Origin: Burkholderiaceae bacterium
GTDB taxonomy: Bacteria > Pseudomonadota > Gammaproteobacteria > Burkholderiales > Burkholderiaceae
Direction: 5' to 3'
DNA: 64,000 nucleotides
Assembly: GCA_947462685.1 (NCBI GenBank)
Contig: CANHPL010000001.1
Span: forward strand, 186,001-250,000
The position numbers were made by a program, and so were the translations under genes. The notes below the pieces were generated by a model. It saw only the letters and a list, made by a program, of their open reading frames with translations. It was not told where the DNA came from and did not search any database. This document shows positions 11,416 to 21,483 of the stretch, piece by piece (positions within the stretch are counted from its first letter, which is position 1; each line of letters starts with the position of its first letter).

Positions 11416-11808
11416 TTATTTTTTGATTTTAAAAACTTCTACCCCAACGCCATCACAATCTGGATAAACGTCAGGCTTTTCTGTTGAAACTCTAGCAGCA
11501 AGTACCAATGGATGGGCGAGCATTTTATTTACAACTTCATCACATAAAGTTTCTTGTAATTGAATATGTCCATGACTCACAATCTCTTTAATTGTCTCTC
11601 TCATGAAATCATAATCAACGACTTCATGGAGTTGATCATCTTGAGGGGTATTGTGCAGTAAGGGCACGTATAAATCAATATTGACAATGACATGCTGTTC
11701 GGCTTTTTTTTCAAAATCATGTACGCCAATATTGATTAATATCTCGTAATTACGTAAAAAAAGGCGTCGACAGTTCTGTAGATCTTGATTGCTTGAGGCT
11801 AAGTTCAT
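11416..11808 (-). CDS. folB: Dihydroneopterin aldolase
   Basis: INIGVHDFEKKAEQHVIVNIDL...VVDYDFMRETI pattern. Confidence 0.88.
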   Translation of the reverse strand: MNLASSNQDLQNCRRLFLRNYEILINIGVHDFEKKAEQHVIVNIDLYVPLLHNTPQDDQLHEVVDYDFMRETIKEIVSHGHIQLQETLCDEVVNKMLAHPLVLAARVSTEKPDVYPDCDGVGVEVFKIKK

Positions 11809-12590
11809 AAATTCCTATTGGCTTGAGTAAGAAACATGACATCTCGAGGTGATGATTGTAAATGCTGCCCACCATCCACAAATAAAACACTACCTGTCAA
11901 TGCTTGAGCTTGCGTAATGTATAAAATTGCCTGGGCTATATCTTCTGGGGTGGATGATCGCCCTAATAAGACGGCTTGATGTGCTTCTTCAAATCCTGCC
12001 TGGCTTTGATCTCCTGAGGTAAGAGAAATTCCGGGAGCCACTCCCATGATTCTCAGTTGCGGAGCAAAGAACATGGCCTGCATTGTCACCGCTGCCTCTA
12101 AAGCACTTTTGGATAAGGTATATGAAAAAAAATCGGGATTAAAGTTGCCTAACTTTTGATCAAGTAAATGAACCACCACTCCTTTTTTTTGCGGTTGATC
12201 TTTTAAACATTGTGCAAATATTTTGGTTAAAAGTGCAGGAGCGGCTAGATTGACTGCCATATGTTGTGTCAATTTCTGATATTGAAAACTGCTAGGGTCA
12301 TCATATTCAAAAATAGAAGCATTATTGACAATACAGTCTGGCAAGCCCAGTTTTTCCATGCAAATCGGCAAAAGTTGCTCAACTTCAGATTCTTGCGCAA
12401 GATCTGCTTCAAGACAAATGGCCTGTTGCCCCATGGCTTTAACTATTTTGGCCGTTTCATCAGCTTCTTGCTTAGATTTGCCATAATGAATAGCAATATC
12501 CCAACCAGCCTTGGCCATTTCAAGAGCGATAAAATGTCCAATGCGTTTTGCAGCACCGGTGATTAATACAATTTTACGAGTTTCATTCAT
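11805..12590 (-). CDS. SDR-family oxidoreductase, pteridine reductase-like
   Basis: ITGAAKRIGHFIALEMAKAGWDIAIHY; FSYTLSKSALEA; next to folB. Confidence 0.8.
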   Translation of the reverse strand: MNETRKIVLITGAAKRIGHFIALEMAKAGWDIAIHYGKSKQEADETAKIVKAMGQQAICLEADLAQESEVEQLLPICMEKLGLPDCIVNNASIFEYDDPSSFQYQKLTQHMAVNLAAPALLTKIFAQCLKDQPQKKGVVVHLLDQKLGNFNPDFFSYTLSKSALEAAVTMQAMFFAPQLRIMGVAPGISLTSGDQSQAGFEEAHQAVLLGRSSTPEDIAQAILYITQAQALTGSVLFVDGGQHLQSSPRDVMFLTQANRNL

Positions 12591-12607
12591 GAGGATTACT
12601 TAGTAGC

Positions 12608-13837
12608 ATGGAAATATTAACGAACAGCGAAGCTTTACAGCATTGCAGCCTATTATCCAACCTTATTGATGATGACATCAAAAAAAATGATGGTTGGTTG
12701 TCATTTTCTCAATGGATGGATCATGCACTTTATGCACCGCAACTTGGTTACTATACCTCGGGAAGTTTTAAATTTGGTGCCAAGGGTGACTTTATTACGG
12801 CCCCAGAAATTAGTTCGTTATATGGCGCCACCCTAGCAAACACCATTGCACCTCTATTGGAATATTTTTCTGAGCAAAAAGAAGTGAGCACAATTTTAGA
12901 ATTCGGGGCTGGTTCTGGAAAGCTCTGCCAAGATATCCTTGAGCAACTTTTAGAGATAAATCAATTACCTGATCGGTACTTGATCCTCGAGGTCTCACCT
13001 GATTTAATCGATCGTCAACGAAATCGTCTAAAGAACTTCCTAAAAGAGCGAAATGTTACTACCAAAGTTGAATGGTTGTCTGAGATGCCAAACGATTTTA
13101 AAGGTGTCATTCTCGCCAATGAGGTCTTAGACGCAATTCCTTTTAATCTCATCATCCGAAAGGGTAACAAATGGCACTTTCAAGGTGTTACGATCAATCC
13201 AACGCCTAATTCACCTTCATTCTCTGATCACTGGCTGTGGCAAAGTGGTGAAGAGGTTCCCACAGATTTACTACCTGACTACCTGATTCAATCGACTCAG
13301 TCATATCCTGAGAATTACCTGACAGAAATCCATCCTCGCGCCCATGCGTGGCTAGATATGATTGCTCATCATGTGTCTCAGGGACTTATCATTGCCATTG
13401 ACTATGGTTTTCCTGAGCACGAGTACTACCATCCACAAAGAACCTTAGGTACGCATATTGCCCATCATCGTCATCAATCGATTCCTGACATGTTTTACTT
13501 ACCAGGTCTTTGTGATATCACTTCACATGTAGAATGGTCTTCCCTCAATCGTGTAGCCGCGCGTGCTGGTTGTAGTCTTGCTCATTATCAAAGTCAAGGA
13601 TCTTATCTTCTGCACGCAGGAATTGGGGATATGTTCCTCAACACAGTCAGTCCGTCAGATTCTGTTAGGTATATATCCGAGGCACATGCTTTTCAAAAAC
13701 TCATTTCTGAAGCAGAAATGGGTGAATTATTCAAAATCATTGCTTGGTATAAAAATTTACCAGCGAGTACTGAATTTGAAAATCGATGTGCTAACTTACC
13801 GGGATTTACCAACAGGCAGCGATTGCTTGCAGTCTAG
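12608..13837 (+). CDS. Class I SAM-dependent methyltransferase, MidA/NDUFAF7 family
   Basis: SFSQWMDHALYAPQLGYYTSG...GDFITAPEISSLYG, EFGAGSGKL, IDYGFPEHEYYHPQR. Confidence 0.88.
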   Translation: MEILTNSEALQHCSLLSNLIDDDIKKNDGWLSFSQWMDHALYAPQLGYYTSGSFKFGAKGDFITAPEISSLYGATLANTIAPLLEYFSEQKEVSTILEFGAGSGKLCQDILEQLLEINQLPDRYLILEVSPDLIDRQRNRLKNFLKERNVTTKVEWLSEMPNDFKGVILANEVLDAIPFNLIIRKGNKWHFQGVTINPTPNSPSFSDHWLWQSGEEVPTDLLPDYLIQSTQSYPENYLTEIHPRAHAWLDMIAHHVSQGLIIAIDYGFPEHEYYHPQRTLGTHIAHHRHQSIPDMFYLPGLCDITSHVEWSSLNRVAARAGCSLAHYQSQGSYLLHAGIGDMFLNTVSPSDSVRYISEAHAFQKLISEAEMGELFKIIAWYKNLPASTEFENRCANLPGFTNRQRLLAV

Positions 13838-14909
13838 ATGATGCGATAGCTGACTGAATTTCTAAGCCATCCTTAGTTTGAAGATTTTTTGCAATCAAGC
13901 CTGCATCAATTGAGGAGGCTGCTTGAAGAGCCAATTGCCACTTTTCAACTTGAAAACCTATCAAGTGAGCGGCAGCAAATATTTTTTCAAGTCGATCAGG
14001 TTTTCGCCACACATCAACGGTATTAAAAAGCTGTAAAACTTCCTTGGCCTGTACGTTTAGTTTTGGCAGTATTTTATAAAAATGATGAAACGCGTTTGCA
14101 AAGTTTCTTAACTCTGTTGGTATCTTCCACTGGGCAGTCCACTCTTCAAGCGCATATTCATCTATTTGAGATAGGAAATAAGCGATCTGTATTTGTAAAT
14201 CCGGGTTATGTGTTACACCTCTATCTACATATTCTTTTGTTAGATTTAAATGATGTATTTCCTCAAGCCCTTTTGGAAAAATATAACTACTAGCGTCTGT
14301 CTGCATCAAAACGTCTAGCATTTTAGAAGGATTTTTTTCTAATAACCCGCGGCTTAACTCTTGCCACACTCTTTCTGCGACTAAGTACTTCAGTTCGCCG
14401 TCATGCACCATCTGCTGTACCAAATCTAATGTACTTGGATGGATATTAAAGTTGTCTAACCTTGCCATAAAACGTGCTAAACGAAGGATACGCAGTGGAT
14501 CTTCATTAAAGGCATTACTTACATGCCGAATGACTTGCTGCTCAAGATCTTTCTGCCCCCCACATGGATCTATAAGCGGCCCAATCATCTCTCCCTCAAG
14601 ATTAATTTCTTGAGCGATTGCATTGATCGTAAAGTCCCGCCTTAACAAATCTTGCTCTAGAGTGACTTCTGCAGAGGTATAAAAAGTAAAGCCCTTATAA
14701 CCCTGTCCCGTTTTACGCTCCGTCCTAGCTAACGCATATTCATCTTTTGTCTTTGGATGTAAAAAAACTGGAAAATCTTGGCCAATTGGGATAAAGCCAT
14801 TGGCTTGCATTTCTGCTGGGGTAGAGCCAACCACCACATAATCTCTATCTTTTGGAGTGACGCCGAGTAATTGGTCTCTGAGAAAGCCACCAACAATATA
14901 AACTCTCAA
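13806..14909 (-). CDS. cca: CCA tRNA nucleotidyltransferase
   Basis: VYIVGGFLRDQLLGVTPKDRDYVVVGSTP; RRDFTINAIA. Confidence 0.95.
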   Translation of the reverse strand: MRVYIVGGFLRDQLLGVTPKDRDYVVVGSTPAEMQANGFIPIGQDFPVFLHPKTKDEYALARTERKTGQGYKGFTFYTSAEVTLEQDLLRRDFTINAIAQEINLEGEMIGPLIDPCGGQKDLEQQVIRHVSNAFNEDPLRILRLARFMARLDNFNIHPSTLDLVQQMVHDGELKYLVAERVWQELSRGLLEKNPSKMLDVLMQTDASSYIFPKGLEEIHHLNLTKEYVDRGVTHNPDLQIQIAYFLSQIDEYALEEWTAQWKIPTELRNFANAFHHFYKILPKLNVQAKEVLQLFNTVDVWRKPDRLEKIFAAAHLIGFQVEKWQLALQAASSIDAGLIAKNLQTKDGLEIQSAIASSRLQAIAACW

Positions 14910-15820
14910 TTCATTAAGCTTTCTAATGATGTTGGTGTAATACCAAAAACATTCATCAATGCATTGGGTTCATTTGTGGGTAAAACACTCGGTACTTTCA
15001 TGGAGTCCAAGTTATCGCGGGACATGATGGTTGGCCCAGGTACGTTTTCAAGAACGAGTGCTTGAATATATCCCATCCAAGCAGGAAGCGGAATAATTGG
15101 GCGTTTTAATCCTTCTTTTTTGGCCGCAAATTGAATGATTTGAGCCAATGTAAAAACTTCTGGTCCAGCCAAATCATATGACCGATGGATCGTTTGTGGC
15201 ATATCAATCGAGGCTATAAATGCATTAGCAACATCTGTTACTGCAACCGGCTGAAATAGATTCTTGGCACCAGCAAGCGGCATTACAGGAAAATATTTTT
15301 GTAATTTGCCAAACATATTAATGAAATTATCATTGTTGCCAAAAATAACTGATGGTCTAAAAATGGTCCAGTCTAATCCGGAGCTTTTCACGAACTCTTC
15401 TGCAACACCTTTACTTCTGAGGTACATGGAGGGGCCGTTTATATCTGCTCCTAATGCGCTCATATGGATATATCTTTTTAATCCACGTTGTTTCATGGCG
15501 GCCATAATCATCTGAGGAATTTCTACATGAGCATGTGCAAATTCTGGACCGCAAGGAGTTCCTTTACTTGAGTGTAGGACACCTATTAAATTAATGACAA
15601 CATCTTCTGGTGTTAAGGTTTTAAAAAACTCATTCAACGATGCTGGGGAGAAATCAGGTAAATGAACCCCCCTGACTAATACATTTTTACTTTCAATTTC
15701 AGCAATTAGATCTTGATGGCGCGTTGGAATAATCGATGGATACTCGCAAAAAGTGAGCCTCTTGGAGATATTATTCCCAACAAAACCAGAACCACCAATT
15801 AGAACAACACGATCTTTCAT
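14906..15820 (-). CDS. Complex I NDUFA9-subunit-like NAD(P)-binding protein
   Basis: VVLIGGSGFVGNNISKRL; atypical SDR fold with FQPVAVTDVANAF. Confidence 0.8.
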   Translation of the reverse strand: MKDRVVLIGGSGFVGNNISKRLTFCEYPSIIPTRHQDLIAEIESKNVLVRGVHLPDFSPASLNEFFKTLTPEDVVINLIGVLHSSKGTPCGPEFAHAHVEIPQMIMAAMKQRGLKRYIHMSALGADINGPSMYLRSKGVAEEFVKSSGLDWTIFRPSVIFGNNDNFINMFGKLQKYFPVMPLAGAKNLFQPVAVTDVANAFIASIDMPQTIHRSYDLAGPEVFTLAQIIQFAAKKEGLKRPIIPLPAWMGYIQALVLENVPGPTIMSRDNLDSMKVPSVLPTNEPNALMNVFGITPTSLESLMN

Positions 15821-15837
15821 TGATACTCTCCAAAAAA

Positions 15838-17778
15838 TTATGGCAAGTTGCTATTGACGGCTTGGGTTGGATTAACAGTTCCAAGTTTAGCCTTTAATGA
15901 CTGTGGTTTGCCCGTGCTTAAGATCTCATAATATACGGCATTTGAGAGTACATTTTTGACGTAGGTTCTAGTTTCAGTAAACGGAATTGTTTCTGCAAAG
16001 ATCTCCATACTGACAGGTTTTGTAAGTGTTTGACGCCATTGCTTAGGTCTTCCTGGTCCAGCGTTATATGCAGCTGAAGCCAATCCCCATGAACCATCAA
16101 GCTCATTTAGAACCATATTAAGGTAATTACTTCCAAGCACTAGATTAGTTTGTAATTCAGATAACTTGTCGGGAGTGTAATCACTCATACCAATTTTTTT
16201 AGCTACAAATTGTCCAGTGGCTGGCATGACTTGCATCAGTCCTGAAGCGCCAACATTCGAGCGTGCTGCCGTTACAAATCTAGACTCCTGTCGAATTAAG
16301 CCATAGACCCAATTGACATCCAACTGGATTTGCTTAGTAATAGGGTTCAATTTATCAATAAAAGGAGTTGGGTATCTTAATGAAAAATTATGCTCTTGCT
16401 TGGTTCTATCCGATGTATTTACTGCACGATCAATCATATTAATTTTTTTGCCATATTCAGCAGCGGCAAGTAATTCTTTATCAGACATACCACGTAATTC
16501 CCAATTCCATTCACGATTACCTTCAGTTCGAAGATTCATGTCATACAACTTGGCGGCTTTGTTAAATGCCGGAATACTTTTACTAATCGACTTCGTATCC
16601 GCATCTGTAATGATAGTTTTTGGGGGAATCTGAATAGTTCTACCAAGTTCCTCTAATGAAAGCTGTCCGTAGAAATTAAATTGGTTTGCAAGTTTCTCAA
16701 ATTGCTCCTTAGAGCGCTCATCCCCTAATTCTTTTAAGGCTTTACCATACCAATACGTCCAGGCTGGATCGCGTAAGCGAACCGCCTCTGGCATTGTTTC
16801 TACAGATTCTTTTACCAAACGCCAATCTTTTTCTCGTAAGGCTGCGCGCACTTTCCACTCACTTGATTCTGGTGAAAGTAATTCACTATGCCCAAATGCA
16901 TGTTGTTTGCGATAAGCATCGATTGCGGTTGGATCTAGTTTTTTTGCTAAAAATTGACCAATCACTCCCCAAGCCATTCCTTTATATTCAGCATTATTTT
17001 TCCAATCATTTTCTTCAAATGTCTTCATTGCCAAATTAGGATTCGTACGCGCTTTCTTGACAATGCCAGCAACTGGATCATCCACCCCCATTCTTTGTCC
17101 AAGGCTATCAAAATTCATCTCTGTAGCACTGCGGCTAATACTCTGAGTCTCTTGTTTTGATAAACCACCCCGAGCATAGAGTTGAGAGATAAGCTCAGGG
17201 CAAGCATCGCCAAAATATTTAGGGTCTAATAAAGTAGCCTTTGCTTGAGCCCCAACACTTTTAGGTGGCTCACCTTTTGCCATCTTCGACAACATGGCAT
17301 AACATTTGACTTGGGTATCATCGTCTAAAGCAAATTGAGGATACTCAAGATCAAAATTAGCCCAGTCTTTTCTTTTCCCGAGTACCAGCAACCAATCATT
17401 GCGCATCCGATCTGCAAGACCGCTCCCTTTATATTTTTTAAGAAAGTTATTTACTTCACTATCTGCATCTGTCGATGCATTAGATTTTGCCGAACTATCA
17501 TATAAACGAGGTTTTATCCTGAAATACTCAACATAATCCGTCATTTCATAATCTGTCAGTTGATTAGCTAATTGAGATGCTTTTAAAAGGTCATTTTTCT
17601 TAGCAGCCTCTCTTAACTCGATAAACTTCTTATCTTGTTCGGAAAGATTTTCCACTTTTTTTCCGGCCGAAGATGCCTGATTACTACTCGTGGACTTAGG
17701 TGTATTCTTTGTTGTTGCACAAAGACTTATACTGAAGAACAAGGATATGATAATTACGGATGTTCGAAGAAGTTTCAT
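15838..17778 (-). CDS. Soluble lytic murein transglycosylase
   Basis: GLIRQESRFVTAARSNVGASGLMQVMPATG and YNAGPGRPKQWR SLT motifs; signal peptide. Confidence 0.93.
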   Translation of the reverse strand: MKLLRTSVIIISLFFSISLCATTKNTPKSTSSNQASSAGKKVENLSEQDKKFIELREAAKKNDLLKASQLANQLTDYEMTDYVEYFRIKPRLYDSSAKSNASTDADSEVNNFLKKYKGSGLADRMRNDWLLVLGKRKDWANFDLEYPQFALDDDTQVKCYAMLSKMAKGEPPKSVGAQAKATLLDPKYFGDACPELISQLYARGGLSKQETQSISRSATEMNFDSLGQRMGVDDPVAGIVKKARTNPNLAMKTFEENDWKNNAEYKGMAWGVIGQFLAKKLDPTAIDAYRKQHAFGHSELLSPESSEWKVRAALREKDWRLVKESVETMPEAVRLRDPAWTYWYGKALKELGDERSKEQFEKLANQFNFYGQLSLEELGRTIQIPPKTIITDADTKSISKSIPAFNKAAKLYDMNLRTEGNREWNWELRGMSDKELLAAAEYGKKINMIDRAVNTSDRTKQEHNFSLRYPTPFIDKLNPITKQIQLDVNWVYGLIRQESRFVTAARSNVGASGLMQVMPATGQFVAKKIGMSDYTPDKLSELQTNLVLGSNYLNMVLNELDGSWGLASAAYNAGPGRPKQWRQTLTKPVSMEIFAETIPFTETRTYVKNVLSNAVYYEILSTGKPQSLKAKLGTVNPTQAVNSNLP

Positions 17779-17858
17779 TTTTTATTTATTAACTAGCTAA
17801 GCAAAAGATTTCGTATGATGTATTAATCATACAAAACCATTGAGAAATTTTACTATTC

Positions 17859-18482
17859 ATGAAAAACCCTTCGACAGAATTGATTCGAAAAGACTTCATT
17901 GAAAAAAGGCTTGATTTGCAAAAGGATCATGCTCATTATCTATTATCGCTTGATTCTTTGAATAAAAATATTTTATTTCTGTTAAAAGAGATTGAAAAAA
18001 CCTCAATAAAACAAATTCTTCATGTTGGATTTTATTGGCCAATCCGCGGTGAACCATCGATTACCAACATGCTACTTGAATGGAAAAATCAAAACCCTTC
18101 AAGAAAATTAGCATTACCGGTTTGTAAAATGGGTCAGGTACTTACATTTCATGAATGGACCCCTACTTCTGAAATGACAAAAGGTTTTGCAAATATTGCT
18201 GAACCTGCAGGCACAGATATTCTAAATGTTGATTTAATCTTTATACCCTGCGTTGGCTGGCAAAAGAGTGCTGATAAAATTTGGCGGCTTGGTTATGGTG
18301 GTGGCTTTTATGATCGGTCGCTTCAATCTTGGGAAAAAGTTGGTCGTCGTCCAATTTATATTGGTATTGGTTTTGAATTCTCCCAACTATTACCCTCCAA
18401 ATGGAGTCCCCAAGCACATGACTATCCGTTAGATGGCCTAATTACTGAATCCACTTGTTTCCTAGCTCCATTAACTAACTGA
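17859..18482 (+). CDS. 5-formyltetrahydrofolate cyclo-ligase
   Basis: FYWPIRGEPSI...RLGYGGGFYDRSL motif. Confidence 0.9.
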   Translation: MKNPSTELIRKDFIEKRLDLQKDHAHYLLSLDSLNKNILFLLKEIEKTSIKQILHVGFYWPIRGEPSITNMLLEWKNQNPSRKLALPVCKMGQVLTFHEWTPTSEMTKGFANIAEPAGTDILNVDLIFIPCVGWQKSADKIWRLGYGGGFYDRSLQSWEKVGRRPIYIGIGFEFSQLLPSKWSPQAHDYPLDGLITESTCFLAPLTN

Positions 18483-18487
18483 TAAAA

Positions 18488-19027
18488 ATGGATGTATTCA
18501 AACGTCAATTTATATGGAAATCAATCGGGTTGATGAGTGTATCTGCATTATTTGTATCGCCCTACAGTCTTGCCCAATCTAGTTACTATCTCCCGAGTCG
18601 ATTGATGAATCTTTATCTGATTCATCAATCGCCGTTTACGAAGAATTTTCTATTCTTTACCATTCAATGCTCTAACCCGGTATTGGATTTTGTTAATAAA
18701 GGGCAGCGTCTACTTTTAAATTGCAATATTGAAATTTCAGCACCAAATCAAAAACCAGTTCAGGGGGAGTTAGCCCTTGACTCTTCATTTCAATACGATC
18801 CAAAAACCTATCAAATTGCTTTGTTTGACCCCAAATTATCTTCAATCCATTTGGATGCTTTAAATGAAAAAGATAATCTTCTTTTAAAACAATTAAGTTC
18901 CTTTTTTGGTCCAATTTTTCATCAACAAGTAGTGTATGAATTATCTGCCTCTGATCTCAAAATGTTAAAAAAGCCACCATCCTCAATACGTATTGAGGAT
19001 GGTGGCTTACGTTTTAACTTTGATTAA
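18488..19027 (+). CDS. Hypothetical secreted protein
   Basis: N-terminal signal-like segment (SIGLMSVSALFVSPYSLAQS); no recognised domain. Confidence 0.6.
   Translation: MDVFKRQFIWKSIGLMSVSALFVSPYSLAQSSYYLPSRLMNLYLIHQSPFTKNFLFFTIQCSNPVLDFVNKGQRLLLNCNIEISAPNQKPVQGELALDSSFQYDPKTYQIALFDPKLSSIHLDALNEKDNLLLKQLSSFFGPIFHQQVVYELSASDLKMLKKPPSSIRIEDGGLRFNFD
18971..19008. terminator. 38-bp perfect palindrome between convergent genes, possible bidirectional terminator
   Basis: AAGCCACCATCCTCAATAC|GTATTGAGGATGGTGGCTT, preceded by an A-run; lies inside the 3' end of ORF 18488-19027. Confidence 0.75.
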
Positions 19028-19866
19028 TCTTCTAAGTTGTGCAGAATTGAAATCGTCGGTTCAGCCATGTTTAAGGTATAGAAATGTAGACCTGGAGCAC
19101 CACCAGCAATCAGCTGATGACACAAATCTGTTACCACTTCTAGCCCATAAGCTTTGATAGATTGAGTATCATCACCGAAACTTTCAAGTCGCTTACGTAA
19201 CCAACGAGGAATCTCCGCTCCACAAGCATCAGAAAAACGAATTAACTGTGTACTGCTAATTATGGGCATAATCCCCGGAATAATGGGTACATGAACATCA
19301 TAACTACTGACATCTTCTAAAAATTGAAAATATGCATCTGAATTAAAAAAGTACTGCGTAATAGCTGAGTTAGCGCCAGCTTGTATTTTTTGGACAAACT
19401 TTTCAATATCATCTACAGCAGAACTCGCCTGAGGATGAAACTCTGGATATGCTGCAACTTCAATATGAAACCAATCACCCGTAGCTTCTCGAATAAAAGC
19501 TACGAGTTCATTGGCGTGATTAAACTCTCCATAATTTCCCATTCCAGAGGGTAAATCACCTCGCAATGCGACAATTCTTTTGATGCCTATGGCTTGGTAT
19601 TGATGCAACAATTCCAAGACCTTTGCTTTGGTACTGCCCACACATGATAAATGCGGAGCTGCAGCAATACCGCCTTCATGTATCTCTCGAACGGTATTCA
19701 TTGTGCCATCTTGAGTTGAACCCCCAGCGCCAAATGTTACTGAGAAGAAGCTTGGGGCTAACTCTTGAATAAGTCGCCCCCTCACTACCCGTAGTTTTTC
19801 AGCGCCCTCTTCTGTCTTAGGAGGGAAAAATTCGGCGCTGAGTTCAATATTGTCGAGTAGGCTCAT
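19024..19866 (-). CDS. metF: Methylenetetrahydrofolate reductase
   Basis: LSAEFFPPKTEEGAEKL; SVTFGAGGSTQDGT; LHFYTLNMAEPT. Confidence 0.97.
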   Translation of the reverse strand: MSLLDNIELSAEFFPPKTEEGAEKLRVVRGRLIQELAPSFFSVTFGAGGSTQDGTMNTVREIHEGGIAAAPHLSCVGSTKAKVLELLHQYQAIGIKRIVALRGDLPSGMGNYGEFNHANELVAFIREATGDWFHIEVAAYPEFHPQASSAVDDIEKFVQKIQAGANSAITQYFFNSDAYFQFLEDVSSYDVHVPIIPGIMPIISSTQLIRFSDACGAEIPRWLRKRLESFGDDTQSIKAYGLEVVTDLCHQLIAGGAPGLHFYTLNMAEPTISILHNLED

Positions 19867-19869
19867 TGT

Positions 19870-21303
19870 TTAATAGCGGTAATGATTTGGTTTAAATGGC
19901 CCAGATTTATCCACGCCAATGTAATTCGCTTGTTGATCGGTCAGAACTGTTAATTCTGCATTTAAATTCTGTAATTGCAAAATTGCCACTTTTTCATCTA
20001 AATGCTTAGGCAGTGTATAAACTCCAATCGGATACTCTTTGGTATGTGCTTTTGTCCATAACTCAATTTGCGCAATTGTTTGATTCGCAAATGATGAGCT
20101 CATCACAAAAGACGGGTGACCTGTTCCACAACCTAAATTGACTAGGCGGCCTTTTGCTAAAAGAATAATTCTTTTTTCTGGTTGACCATTTTGCGCTGGG
20201 AAAATGATGTGATCAACTTGCGGCTTAATTTCTTCCCATTGATATTTTTCAACACTAGCAACATCAATTTCGTTATCAAAGTGACCAATATTACATACAA
20301 TCGCTTGGTTCTTCATCTTGAGCATGATGTCATGAGTAATTACATGATAGTTTCCCGTTGCTGTAACAAAAATATCTGCTTTATCAGCTGCATATTCCAT
20401 CGTTACGACTCGATAACCTTCCATTGCCGCTTGTAGTGCACATATTGGGTCAACTTCTGTTACCCAGACTTGTGCAGATAATGCTCTTAATGCTTGAGCT
20501 GATCCTTTACCAACATCGCCATAACCGGCAACAACAGCTACCTTACCCGCAATCATGACATCGGTCGCACGCTTAATTGCATCTACTAAAGATTCGCGGC
20601 AGCCATATAAATTATCAAATTTACTCTTTGTTACTGAATCATTCACATTGATTGCTGGGAATTTCAGTTCACCTTTAGCAAACATTTGATACAAACGATG
20701 AACACCCGTTGTAGTTTCTTCAGTAACTCCCTTAACTTCAGCTAAGCGGACGGAATACCATGTTGGATCAATAGCTAATTTCGCTTTAATCGATGCGTAC
20801 AAGATTGTTTCTTCTTCGCTCGTTGGATTATTTAAAACAGAACTATCTTTTTCAGCTCTTGCTCCGAGGTGCAATAACAAAGTTGCGTCTCCACCATCAT
20901 CTAAAATCATGTTGGAGTAGGTTTGATCATTCCACTCAAAGATACGATGTGTAAAGTCCCAGTACTGTTCTAAAGTTTCGCCTTTGATGGCAAATACAGG
21001 TGTGCCATTTGCTGCGATTGCCGCAGCTGCATGATCTTGCGTAGAGTAAATATTGCATGACGCCCAACGCACTTTAGCACCCAATGCTTCAAGTGTTTCA
21101 ATTAACACTGCAGTTTGAATCGTCATGTGTAATGAACCAGTAATTCGTGCGCCTTTTAATGGCTGTGCAACTTGATACTCTTTACGAATTGCCATGAGTC
21201 CTGGCATTTCTGTTTCAGCAATAGCGATTTCTTTTCGTCCAAAATCAGCTAATGTGATATCAGCAATAACATAATCGTTTTTTAAATTTGATACTGAGTT
21301 CAT
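19870..21303 (-). CDS. ahcY: Adenosylhomocysteinase
   Basis: [27 protein letters not shown]...; C-terminal [10 protein letters not shown]; start set at MNSVSNLKN. Confidence 0.97.
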   Translation of the reverse strand: MNSVSNLKNDYVIADITLADFGRKEIAIAETEMPGLMAIRKEYQVAQPLKGARITGSLHMTIQTAVLIETLEALGAKVRWASCNIYSTQDHAAAAIAANGTPVFAIKGETLEQYWDFTHRIFEWNDQTYSNMILDDGGDATLLLHLGARAEKDSSVLNNPTSEEETILYASIKAKLAIDPTWYSVRLAEVKGVTEETTTGVHRLYQMFAKGELKFPAINVNDSVTKSKFDNLYGCRESLVDAIKRATDVMIAGKVAVVAGYGDVGKGSAQALRALSAQVWVTEVDPICALQAAMEGYRVVTMEYAADKADIFVTATGNYHVITHDIMLKMKNQAIVCNIGHFDNEIDVASVEKYQWEEIKPQVDHIIFPAQNGQPEKRIILLAKGRLVNLGCGTGHPSFVMSSSFANQTIAQIELWTKAHTKEYPIGVYTLPKHLDEKVAILQLQNLNAELTVLTDQQANYIGVDKSGPFKPNHYRY

Positions 21304-21376
21304 GCCACTCTCCAAAAATTACAGAAATCTCGAGGGGCTGTAATGAAAGCCCACCAACCAAGAGTTCAAAAGGTTA

Positions 21377-21472
21377 GTGAGCGCCGTTGCCTAGACTCTT
21401 TCTTGAGTCCCTCCAAGCCTGGGGTAACTTAGATATAAATCATCTAAGTTAACCTCGCAACGCTCCTTGGAG
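21377..21472 (-). promoter_or_regulatory. SAH riboswitch upstream of ahcY-metF
   Basis: Minus strand reads CTCCAAGGAGCGTTGCGAGGTTAACTTAGATGATTTATATCTAAGTTACCCCAGGCTTGGAGGGACTC...CAACGGCGCTCAC: P1 CCAAGG/CTTGG, conserved GGAGCGxTGC, CCCAGGCT, and the 3' CAACGGCGCTCAC pseudoknot strand. Confidence 0.9.
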
Positions 21473-21483
21473 AATTTTAAATA

